From: Ariolimax columbianus
Lineage: Eukaryota > Mollusca > Gastropoda > Stylommatophora > Arionidae
Direction of reading: 5' to 3'
Length of the DNA: 64,000 nucleotides
Assembly: GCA_036924085.1 (NCBI GenBank)
Contig: JAVGWX010000019.1
Location: forward strand, 9,814,361 to 9,878,360
Both the position numbers and the translations under genes were made by a program. The stretch's first letter is position 1, and each line of letters begins with the position of its first letter. Under the pieces are notes generated by a model. It worked only from the letters and a program-made list of their open reading frames with translations. It was not told where the DNA came from and did not search any database. Positions 12,101-25,320 of this stretch are shown here, one piece after another.

Positions 12101-15100
12101 CATTTCTCACCTGTCTATCAAACTAAAAAACCCTCACCCAAAGACCACATTTCTCACCTGTCTATCAAACTAAAAAACCCTCACCAAAGACCACATTTCT
12201 CACCTGTCTATCAAACTAAAAAACCCTCACCAAAGACCACATTTCTCACCTGTCTATCAAACTAAAAAACCCTCACCCAAAGACCACATTTCTCACCTGT
12301 CTATCAAACTAAAAAACCCTCACCAAAGACCACATTTCTCACCTGTCTATCAAACTAAAAAACCCTCACCAAAGACCACATTTCTCACCTGTCTATCAAA
12401 CTAAAAAGCCCTCACCAAAGACCACATTTCTCACCTGTCTATCAAACTAAAAAACCCTCACCAAAGACCACATTTCTCACCTGTCTATCAAACTAAAAAA
12501 CCCTCACCAAAGACCACATTTCTCACCTGTCTATCAAACTAAAAAACCCTCACCAAAGACCACATTTCTCACCTGTCTAACAGACAATACATCAAAAGAC
12601 CACATTTCTCACCTGTCTATCAAACTAAAAAACCCTCACCAAAGACCACATTTCTCACCTGTCTATCAAACTAAAAAACCCTCACCAAAGACCACATTTC
12701 TCACCTGTCTAACAGACAATACATCAAAAGACCACATTTCTCACCTGTCTATCAAACTAAAAAACCCTCACCAAAGACCACATTTCTCACCTGTCTATCA
12801 AACTAAAAAACCCTCACCAAAGACCACATTTCTCACCTGTCTATCAAACTAAAAAACCCTCACCAAAGACCACATTTCTCACCTGTCTATCAAACTAAAA
12901 AACCCTCACCAAAGACCACATTTCTCACCTGTCTATCAAACTAAAAAACCCTCACCAAAGACCACATTTCTCACCTGTCTATCAAACTAAAAAACCCTCA
13001 CCAAAGACCACATTTCTCACCTGTCTATCAAACTAAAAAACCCTCACCAAAGACCACATTTCTCACCTGTCTAACAGACAATACATCAAAAGACCAAATT
13101 TCTCACCTGTCTATCAAACTAAAAAACCCTCATCAAAGACCACATTTTGCACCTGTCTAACAGACAATAATCAAAGACCACATTTATCACTTGTAACAGG
13201 CAATCATCAAAAACCACATTTCTCACCTGTCTAACAAACTAACAGACTCTTCTTCCTCAGGTGATGTGGCTAACACTGGGTGAGCCAGTGATGTGACTAA
13301 TGGACGGTGGTCATCGGTGCCAGGTGTTTGAATGTTTGTGTCATAACGCACTCTGGCATGTGGAGTTCTGCGACCTCCTGTAAAAAGTACATAATTTCTT
13401 GCAATATGAACAATCACTTATCTGTGCAAATTAATAATTTTGTCACAAAATGAATAACAATATATTTGCCAAAATAAATATTTTGCTTAAAAATTATTTT
13501 TTGACAAAACAAACAAATAACAAATTCTTGCAAATATTATAATAATTGTCTAGCATAGAGAACTGATTAATAAAATCACAGTTAAGATATTTTGGTTCCA
13601 TAAAAAGACATAACACCTGGCTAAAACAGATTGCCACCTCCTCAACAGAACTGCAGGTTGCTTGAGATGCGGCCATCAGGAATGGTTATGAACAATGTCA
13701 TTCGACGGGACGGGCCCCAGTTGTCTAAGCATATTTTTTATTGATTGATTGACGACATTATAGGAAGGAAAGGTGGAGTGTAAATGTGCCAGAGGCAGTA
13801 CTATAAGTGGGTTGATAATATCAAGATATGGACAGGGAAAAGTGTGGCAGATTGTACCAAGAAGGCAAGAGACAGAAGGCATTAGAGACAGAAGGCATTA
13901 GAGATTCATTGTGGTCGGTCTTTGATGTGGAGATGACATCTGAACTGAATTAGCAAAATGAGCAGTTTTTTTCTTGAAACATACAAAATCCTGGAAGTCT
14001 GGTTTAGGCTTTGCCTGAAATTTGTCAGATGGGAAAGCTTACAGTAAACACTGGTGCTGGCATTCTAGCGTGCTAAGAGTGTGTAGCCAAATAATTACAG
14101 CAAATGCTGGCTTTCTAGTAGCCAAATGATTACAGTAAACACTGACGGTGGCCTTCTAGTGTGCTAAAAGTATGTGTAGGCAATTTTTAGGGATATGTTT
14201 TTATCTTGTCAGCATGTAACATATTGTACCATTTTAGTGTCACTGGTCTAGTTTTGTGCTTCTCTGACGATCGTCATCGATTCACCCTTAAGAATAGACT
14301 TATCTCTAGTATGGGCTGTCTCCAACCACATGGCATTAATATCTTCCATACTTTTTCTTAAACCCTCACACTGGCCTCCATCTATTTGTCTTCCTTTGCC
14401 CCCCCCCCCCCCAATTCGTCTATCAGTTCTCCCCCCCCCCCCCCCCCCTATATCAATCTCACGCCCTCCCGGCTGATATTGCCTTCTTTGTTCTCCCATT
14501 TGGACCACTAATTAGCCACCATTGGCTTATCCGGCACATTCCCCCACATTGCTGGCGCTCTCCTGGCCACTTTGTGTTTGACCCCTCCGATTCAATTTTA
14601 GTCAGCATCTGGCCCTACCGGTCGCTTACACAGACTGGGTCTACTATCAGAAACAAATAAATCTACCATTTTTTCGTATATGTTGATTTGTTAGTTCAGT
14701 ATTGTTGTCCCTGATGAAGGCCTATTGGTCGTAACGTAGGTTTTGTTTGTGTTCTCGTCTCGGTGCGGTATCTGACCATACCCATTTTTAAATTTTGATT
14801 AAAGTCAACCTTAATCTTCTTCTTCTTCGTTGTACGCTATCAGACGTCAACCTGTATTTTTTCGAAAAAAAGCAGCGGTCATCCTGAGGCTGTCGACACT
14901 GCCATAGAGCTTGTCTAGTGTTGCCACTGGTGATGGCCACATCTGCTTTCTCTGATCCTCGTATGTCAGGCAAACTCAACCTTAATCAACTTTTGCAAGT
15001 TTTTTTTTTCATGTTTTTTTCCACCATTTTAGACAGAATGACAGGGTGAAAAGATAGACACTATGACAGCATCAATTAATCAAAACCCTTAAACTCCCTA

Positions 15101-18100
15101 GGGAGCAAAGGTTCGTAACAAATACTTGTCAAGTCTTCCTGACTTAATCCATAACTCCAAGCTCCTCTCATTTCTTTCTGCCACTTTTAGGTTTGTCTCA
15201 ACCTCCCTTCTCCATTAGTGTTTAGATCTGCCGCTACCTCTCTTGCCTTCATGATTTCAGAACAGCGTCTGCCTTATAATTCAATCAGCTGGTTTTTGTA
15301 ATGTGTGTCTTATCCATCGACAATGCCTTCTCTTTATGTCTAGTCCCACTGACATCTGTCTGGATCTTTCACATAGTTCTACATTAGTGACTATTATACT
15401 ATTTAATTCCTTCTATTTTGTGCAAGCATCCATTGATGAAAGCTTGGATCTTTTTAGCTGTACTTTACTTTGTTTCCCATGTCACAAAGCCATACAATAG
15501 GATGAACTTGAAATTGGAGTTGAAGATCTATATTTTTGTGGTGGACTTAATTTATTTTGATTTCCACAAATTCCCTAAAACAAAAAAAAACCCTCCTCTG
15601 ATTAATTGTATTCTTAATTTGATATATCTAACCTTGAGTAACCAGGATATATTAATTATTAACATCCAAAATGTTGACCTTTATTAATCATGTCATAAAC
15701 TAAGATTATCACATCCAGAATGTAGACTTTCACTAAACATGAACTAAGGTTATCACATCCAGAATGTAGACCTTCACTAAACATGAACTAAGGTTATCAC
15801 ATGCAGAATGTAGACCTTCACTAAGCATGAACTAAGGTTATCACATGCAGAATGTAAACCTTCACTAAGCATGAACTAACATTATCACATCCAGAATGTA
15901 GACCTTCACTAAACATGAACTAAGATTATCACATCCAGAATGTAGACCTTCACTAAACATGAACTAAGATTGTCTCATTTAGAATGTAGACCTTCACTAA
16001 ACATGAACTAAGATTATCTCATCTAGAATGTAGACCCTCACTAACCATGAACTAAGATTATCTCATCTAGAATGTAGACCTTCACTAAACATGAATTAAG
16101 ATTATCTCATCTAGAATGCAAACCATCACCTACAGATGTCTCTGTCGCAAACTTCGTGTTAGATGGTCAGATGTGTAAACAAACACAGATCTGTGGCAAA
16201 GAACATGACAACAACCAATACAGATGGAAATTGAGAAAAGAAAGTGAAGATGGATGGGACACATTCTTGGAAAGAACCTAATACTATTTGACTTCAAGCA
16301 AAATTAAGAATGAATGTGTACAAATAAATCATTTCTGTACCTCTTCTAGTTCTTGTTGTCTCTGAACTGCGGAACTCAACAAAGCCTTCTTGACCTGCAC
16401 TGGCTTTGGTTGAATAAGGAGGATAGCTCTTGCCAGGACTGTTTGATCGTGGGGTTTGGGAACGCTCTCCGAATGTATAGGTCACTTCCTCGCTGTTTGT
16501 GCTTGTCGTGCTTGTACCGCTTTGTGTCCTGGACAATATGAAACATGTTGGATTCTAATATCAATTTGCACATCACACATCAATCAAATTCTAGTCCTAG
16601 TTTACAGGGTTGATCATCTCGAACTTGATTTGAGTTTAACACTTTGAATCCATGACACCCATATTCCGGTGTGTGTAAATACTACATTCCCTGAGAGTGA
16701 GTCACCCATAATTCAGTGTGATGGGTGGACCACTATTTTAAAGTGTATTTTGGGAATGCATTGCTTAGATTTTAGCCACATATATCATTAAGTCTACACA
16801 GTGCACATATTTCTGGAGATAACAAATATGGTGGCATCCACAAACTTGGCATTTTCACCATCATGTTTTGATGATTTTTGTGATGGAAAATAGTTTTGAA
16901 AATTTGGGAAATGACCGTTCTGAAAGACTAACAATAGAACACGCCATTGAAAATATTCTCAAGGATTTGGAGGTCAATAAATTGGATTTAGATGGTGATT
17001 ATTCTGAAAAGGACAAGTGATTATTTGAATGATGACATGTGTACCAGATTCTAGTGTGACCTATGAAGAGTCCAAAAGGTTTATTAGGGCCAGATACATG
17101 GCCAAATGGGAAACAGAACATACTGGCTACACAAAAAATGATGCCTATTACCAGTTGAACAGAAGAGAGCAGGTTGTGGTCTTCAGACTCCGCACAGGCC
17201 ACAACAGACTGAGGTACCACCTATTCAATAAACTGAAGATAGGCGGCATTGACGAATGCACCTGTGGTACAGGGAAAATGACCGCTGAACATCTGCTGAA
17301 AAATTGCCTGACATACGAGGACCAGAGAAAGCACATGTGGCCATCACCAGTGGCAACACTAAACAAGCTCTATGGCAGTGTCGACAGCCTCAGGATGACA
17401 GCTGCTTTCTTCGAATAAATACAAGTTGACGTCTGACAGCGTACGAAGAAGAAGAAGAATGATGAGATGTGTGATTCTGATTATGATCAAGCTAGAACTG
17501 TTCCTGTCCCTCAGACTACAGTCGGAGGGGGGGGGGGGGGGGGGGGGGGGGTTATCCCACATAATGTTATCAAGTCATTTTGATACAGGATGGTCTTTAA
17601 TAAATATATTCCACAATTTACTGACATAAACATTGGAGATGATCAATCAATTTGAGATAGAATAATTAAATGATAGCATAGTTTTGTCATAGTAAATAGC
17701 TTTCCTCAAATATCAATCTTGTGCGTATTTCCTCAGGAATACAGGGAAATTTGATTTTATGGGGTGGGTTCAAAATATTAAGTCACAACTGTCAAAAGAC
17801 GAAAGATGGCCTGGTGCGGGCACGTCGCGAGGTCCAACGGAATTCCCAACTCGATACTCTTTGGATCTGTACCGGAACAGAGAGGGCGAGGACGTCCAAG
17901 GAAGAGATGGGTGGACAACATCACTGAGTGGTCAGGCCTTCGTCCCGGTGAGATACGTCAGGCAGTGACAGACAGAGAGAGCTGGCGTGGGATTTTCATG
18001 TCTTCATGTGTGCCTCAACGACCTGATGGGTTACGGGATGAACTGAACTGAACTGAACATTGGTACTGACTTCAGATCAGTTAGAATATTTCCAATCAAC

Positions 18101-21100
18101 AGCTTGCGTTTTGGACAATAATTAGGTGAGGTGAGTTGCACTGACTTGCTGAAACCATAGCACTAACCAACGGTTAATACATTTATACATTAATAATTAA
18201 TTGACTATCAGAGCATGTGGCAAAGGGATTGTGAGCTTGGTTTACAATCTCGATATGCTAGGTTCAAAGCAAGTCGCGTTCAGTTTGACAGACTGGGCAT
18301 GTCACAGATTTTTTCATGGTATGACCACTTCTCTCAATACATCCAGCTGTAAATTGGTACCTGACAAAGTGCAAGTTTAAGAGCTGCCATGGTTGCTATG
18401 AGGTTTGTACTCTGTAGTCTGCAATTTCATCAATGAGTTCGTATGGGGTTCAATGAAGTTGGTTTTACGACCTTTTTTTCATTTGATTATCAGAAATAGC
18501 CAAAGTAGGTTAATGAAATGATTAGTCATTGAGTATTTACTGAATGAGGTTCTATAGGATCATTAAACAATTTTATCGTTGTGCTAACTTGGGATGACTT
18601 TGAAGGTATTTAACTAAACATACTTACTTACTTACTTAGTCGCTCCTCTTCTACCGTGAGGTGTAGAGGTTTGCCAAAGAGAACGCCACACTGCTCTATT
18701 CGCCGTCTTTTTCCTGACCTTTTTCCAATCCAGCCCTCTATCACTTAGAGATTGTCGTATGTTGTCTTCCCAACGTACTTTGGGACATCCTCGGGGTCTG
18801 CGTCCTTGACTTTTGATCTCCCATGACCGCTTTGGTATCCGATCTTCTTCCATTCTACAGACATGGCCAAACCACTGTAGTTGGGACTGCTCCCCTCGTG
18901 TCTGCAGGGGTTGAACTTCAAGATTGCTACGTATTGTCTGGTTACGGATCTTGTCCCTTTTCGTCACCTGAACCGCCATTCTTAGGTCCCTCATTTCTGA
19001 AGTTTGTAATTGCCTTTCTTGGGCTGTAGTCATTGCTCATGACTCACATCCATATGTCAGGACAGGCACATAGGTCGAGCGGCATACATCCATCTTTGTT
19101 TTCCTGCTTATTTCTCTTCTACTGAGGAAACCTCTGTTTATTGCATGGAACAGTCTACCTGCTGCTGCCCTTCGTGCAGTTAACTCCTCTTTGATTCCTC
19201 CCCTGCTGTCTATTACCACTCCTAGATATTTAAAGTTGCTTTTAACTAAACATGATAACTGAAAACTTGACTGAAATCTTGTTAATTAAAAATGATTTTA
19301 GGCTACTTGGACGTCTTGTGCAAGTAAGGACTTGAAAACAAGACTGCTGGTTGAACATTACAACTCCAATTCCACAAAATGCAAAGCCTAGAAGTCCTCA
19401 CTATCATCATTCAATCAAATCCTTACTGCCCCCTTGGGAGCACCGGCCTTCAATATTAGTAATACTATCATACCATTTCAATTCCTCTATTCTGTGTAGG
19501 CATCCATTTATGATAGACTGTACCTTTTTGGTGGTTGTTTTTGTTGGTCTCAATGTTTCAGAGTCAAACAAATAAATTGGCTTGGCTTGGTTCATTCTCA
19601 ATCTCCCGCTACCAAGCCTTGAAAAATGCTTTGCAAGTAGCAGAATGAAGTACAGATAACGGAATGTGTTGTGTCGTAGTTTACAGCTTGACTGTGATAT
19701 TTGCACCTTTCAGTCCAAGACATCCGTCTTCAGCAGACATGTTTTGAGTACTGGGTTAGCCTTCCCTTTTTTATCCCTTCCCTTTAGCCAGCCTGTTATC
19801 CATGATCACAGCGTGAAGAGGTAGAAAGGTCTTGGTAGCTCTGGTTCGCTGGCCCTGAAGGTAGCAGTCAGCTATGGGTCGCCGACCGCTGCAGTTCATG
19901 CGCTCAAATAAAAGAATTAAACTTACATTGGAGCTGATATTTGTTTTGGACTTAATGTCTTTTGATTTTCATAAATTCCACAATGCAACAAAAGCTTCTC
20001 TTGCCATTTAAATTCTTATTGGGATCAAGATGCTGAACAACGCATGAGCTGCAGAGGTCAGCAACCCATAGCTGACTGCTAGTGTCAGGGTCAGTGAACT
20101 AGAGCTGCCAAGACCCTTCTACACCTCCATGCAGTGATCCTGGATAACAAGCTGCAACAGAGCGGACTGGCTAAGGAGAAGGGATTGAAGATGGAAGGTT
20201 AACAATATGCCTGCCGGATGTGTCGGACTGAAAGATGCAAATATCGCATTCAAGCTGCAAACTATGACACAGCACATGCCGTACTCTGGACTACATTCTG
20301 CTTCTTGCAAAGCCTTTTCAGGGCTTGGTATCAGAAGATTGAGAACAAACAAAGCCAAGGCATATTCTTATTTAAAAATCTTTGTCATTACTTCATGCTT
20401 TGTCTATATTGCTACCAAGATAATCATCATTGTAAGGTCGTTCTCACTCCAGCAGGGCATGGTGTCACAACTACTGTTGGTACCTTTCAGAAAGCCTGCG
20501 GCAAAGCATTTATGTGCTGTTGTAGCTGTAAAATTGTGTTTTATTTAATGAGGTTGCCAGCCCCATAAATAACCCTAGTTAGCAGTTACTTATTTATATA
20601 ATGTCATAAAATTATAGTGCCTGTCCTCAATTTATAAGGATAATTGACATAGAGCGCAATCTCTGACGAACCAATCTCCATCATTTACAGGAGTCTCTGT
20701 ATGTATATATATTTAATCACATATGGTCTTAGAGTTTTAACAAGAAGGTCTTGCAAAGTATGAACAATATAGCATTCATCTCACCTGGGCATAAATGTTC
20801 CTAATGGTCTCTTTCCAGTGACTTGACCTCTCTGTTTTCCCCGATGACGTGGTCGCACTTTTCGTGGAGGCAGTGGTCGACGCAGAGCAGTGGCGGGAGC
20901 TTCACACTCATTTGTGTCACTTTCAACCTCCATTCTCTGTGCTCGTCGACGTTTTTCTGTGAAGGCATGTATAAATTTATATCAAATTTGTTTTTCAGAT
21001 GTAACTAGAGCCATTAATAAATTAAATGATTTCCTATATCTATTTTTCTGGCTGTCAAACCTTGACCTGACTCAATTCTTCTGGTTCCCTATTGATTTTC

Positions 21101-24100
21101 TTCTTCTTCTCCATTGCTTGTTCTTAAACTTCTGTTTAGTAAGCGCTGAAAAGGGCTTTGCAAGTAGCAGGTTGTTGTCCGGAGAACGAAATGTGCTGTA
21201 TTGTAGTTTACAGCTTATCTGCGATATTTGCACCTTTTGGTCCAACACATCCGACTTCAGCAGGCATTTATGGAGTCGTAGAATGGTCTTGGCAGCTCTG
21301 GTTTGCTTGTGCTAATGCTAGCAGTCAGCTCTGGTTTGCTTGTGCTGATGCTAGCAGTCAGCTCTGGTTTCCTTGTGCAAATGCTAGCAGTCAGCTCTGG
21401 TTTGCTTGTGCTAATGCTAGCAGTCAGCTCTGGTTTGCTTGTGCTAATACTAGCAGTCAGCTCTGGTTTGCTTGTGCTGATGCTAGCAGTCAGCTCTGGT
21501 TTGCTTGTGCTAATGCTAGCAGTCAGCTCTGGTTTGCTTGTGCTGATGCTAGCAGTCAGCTCTGGTTTGCTTGTGCTAATGCTGGCAGTCAGCTCTGGTT
21601 TGCTTGTGCTGATGCTAGCAGTCAGCTCTGGTTTGCTTGTGCTGATGCTAGCAGTCAGCTCTGGTTTGCTTGTGCTAATGCTAGCAGTCAGCTCTGGTTT
21701 GCTTGTGCTGATGCTAGCAGTCAGCTTTGGGTTGCTGACCGCTGTAGATGACTTCCAACAATTCCAAATTTGGACTGACATCTTGAGCTCCATCCTTGAC
21801 ACTCAAGCCCCATCCTTGACACTCAAGCTCCATCCTTGACACTCAAGCCCCATCCTTGACACTCAAGCCCCATCCTTGACACTCAAGCTCAATCCTTGAC
21901 ACTCAAGCCCCATCCTTGACACTCAAGCCCCATCCTTGACACTCAAGCCCCATCCTTGACACTCAAGCCCCATCCTTGACACTCAAGCCCCATCCTTGAC
22001 ACTCAAGCTCCATCCTTGACACTCAAGCCCCATCCTTGACACTTAAGCCCCATCCTTGACACTCAAGCTCAATCCTTGACACTCAAGCCCCATCCTTGAC
22101 ACTCAAGCCCCATCCTTGACACTCAAGCCCCATCCTTGACACTCAAGCCCCATTCTTGACACTCAAGCCCCATCCTTGACACTCAAGCTACATCCTTGAC
22201 ACTCAAGCCCCATCCTTGACACTTAAGCCCCATCCTTGACACTCAAGCCCCATCCTTGAGACTCAAGCCCCATCCTTGACACTCAAGCTCCATCCTTGAC
22301 ACTCAAGCTCCATCCTTGACACTCAAGCTCCATCCTTGACACTCAATCCCCATCCTTGACACTCAAGCTCCATCCTTGACACTCAAGCCCCATCCTTGAC
22401 ACTCAAGCCCCATCCTTGACACTCAAGCCCCATCCTTGACACTCAAGCCCCATCCTTGACACTCAAGCCCCATCCTTGACACTCAAGCCCCATCCTTGAC
22501 ACTCAAGCCCCATCCTTGACACTCAAGCTCCATCCTTGACACTCAAGCCCCATCCTTGACACTCAAGCTCCATCCTTGACACTCAAGCCCCATCCTTGAC
22601 ACTCAAGCTGTTCTTGTTGCTTAAAGTTACTTTTGCTGAGGTGAGTTAGTTCTTTATACTTCTTTGGTAGCAGGTCAAAGTGGCTCCTTTTACATCTTGA
22701 GGCACACTTGAAAAGGTGACCTGTGATCCTCCTGGATGTAGTTCAATGTGATACCTCCCTCAGTAAGCTAACTACTATGAGGATGGGCACTTCAGTTATT
22801 CTGGTCACCTCTTCCACTCTTCTTTAGCCTCTCTATTCTTCTTTACCCTATGGGTTTCAATTAAGTGAATGTTTGGTCATATTTATTGTTGAGGCTGTGT
22901 CCTATCTATCTCAACACGCTTTTCCCATTCTTCAGCTGTTTTGGTTGTTGGTCATGTCCTTCCATACAGATTTGTGTTTATTGCTCTTCTTAGTCACTTC
23001 TCTTCTACTCGCTGTGATGTACAGCTTCCTTTAAAAAAAATATACTTGCAATTGAGTGTGTCGAAAAACAGGTGATTAGTCTGTTGTGGCTTTGTATGAT
23101 AAAAAGGCTGCGTCCATTTATTTTGGCTTTCATGCAAGCTATTATTGGGTAGTAATTTCATAAAATCTATAATTTTTGCCAAGAAGGAAGATTAACGTCT
23201 GGTCAGGCAAAATTTACTGATCAGACATGTTAGTCAGGGTCAGGCAAAACATACTGGATAAGACCCTCACTTTGGCTTCCTAGTAGTCCTTTTTTGGCTG
23301 TTTTCATGGCAGCCTGGCTAACGGGGTGAAGGATCAACATGATCCCCGTTGTAATGAGTGACATGCAGATGAAGCCAAGCATAGCACAACCGCCTGGAGG
23401 ATCCCAGTCCACCTTCATTAGCATGCTTGGAATGTGAGGAAAGCTACTGCACCTCGCCACTTAATGTCCTTTTCAGGGCGTACAAAAGAGTAACCTACTC
23501 ATTGTGGAGATTCACAAACAAGAACAACCTTGAGACAAGGTGATGCTTTAAGCTTGTGGGTTTTGAAACATATCACTTCTCAATTACATTTACTTGTTTC
23601 CTGTATCCATTATTACATCTAGTTATCTATCTTGGATCTGGCAGACCCGTAGAACATGTTCCACCATTTGTTGTTCTTTAGGGGGAACTCAGTGGTTTCG
23701 AGGTAAGGTGTCCATCTTGTGTTCTTTTCTTTAATGGAAATGTATTAAGGGCACTCTGTGATAGACCTAGCATGGATTGGACTAGTTCTGTGAATTTGGA
23801 TTTTCTATGTGAGCAAAAAAAAAATAAAAACGCGCGCGCACGCACGCACACACACACACACACAGAGCAAATTAAAATTGGCAAATAAGGTCTGCAAAAT
23901 AGAGGAAATGTACACAGAAACATGAATATAGCTTACGTTGTTGCTCGTATGGTGGCACCTCACAGGACGCCTGTCTCTGTTCATTTGGTTTTGGTGGAGA
24001 CTGTGTGAACATTCGGATACCAGGTTCTGTTGTCACCTAAAAATCAATAAATTTGACAGCATCATCAAAATGACCTTTATAGTACAATATATCCTTAATA

Positions 24101-25223
24101 TTGTTTTGAGGTTTGACTCCTTTTACCATGCACTTGGTAATATTGCTGACCATACCACATTAGAATAATTAATACTGCTGAAGGCGGATGTGTCAGATCG
24201 AAAGGTACAAATATCGCAGTCAAGCTGTAAACTAGCGACACAACACATTCCGTTCTCCTGGCTATATTCCTGCTACTTGCAAAGCCCTGTTCAAGGCTTG
24301 GTAGCTGGAGATTGAGAATGAACGCAGAAGAAGAAGAATAATTAATTAATATTTATATCATCGTCATCTGGTTGATCAGTCCTAAGACTGGTTGTAAGGT
24401 CGTCTGATTATGTCTCTCCATTTAACTCTATCCTCTGCAGTTCTCTTCATTCAGCTTATGTTTGAACTTTATTGTCCCTGCATGCCTGAGATGTAAAGGG
24501 GAGTCTTGATCCCCCCAGTCATCTCTTCCCTTGAATCTTGTTTTCTAGTATCTTCTGTAGAAGACTGACATGTCTCATATTGTGACCCAGCCAACTCAGT
24601 CAATGTTTATTTATAGGCTACTAAAACTACCTCGCCAAGGTAGAAGGCTTTCCAATGTCTGACAATTTACAATCAACCACTCACTCTCTTCTTTTCCTAT
24701 TCGCTTCTCTTCTACATCTATGGGTGTAAAGATCCTTTTTGTATCTACTTGCAATCTTGACCTCTTGTATCTTTGCACGATGAAGGGGCCATCTCTTTTT
24801 GGACTTCATGCAGGCTACTATTAAATATATATTTCATTACCTTTAGAATTATTGCCTGAACAGTGGCCAACAGCCAGCTGTTTTTGATTTTCAATTACCA
24901 CATGTTATTTTACGTGCACGGGGGACCAGAGAGTTTATCGCCTACCTCCAATAGGACAATGTTTGATCAGGGAATGCTTGAAATTTGTGGGATTTGAACA
25001 CCCATTACTTCCAGTTTTTGTTTGTTTATTTCATGAGATGCAAGCCCTTTACTCCTCAGCTATAGTGACTCGAGACGAGAGAGTGAGTACAAAAAGTAGT
25101 ACAGTTAATCCTTATTAAAAATAGCGTTAGCAAATAAATTTTGCCATCATCGTCTGCTATGAACGGTGGCCTTTACTTTTTAAAAATTGTATAAATATAT
25201 ATATATATATACACACACAATTT

Positions 25224-25277
<54 letters not shown>

Positions 25278-25288
25278 TATTTTTATAC

Positions 25289-25320
<32 letters not shown>

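Noticed and set aside
9735..13250. CRISPR array
   Set aside because: Units are contiguous with no unique spacers, and the surroundings are a eukaryotic intron.
21158..21839. Overlapping 178-197-codon frames on both strands
   Set aside because: Products of the 33-bp VNTR; open in several frames at once, which real genes are not.
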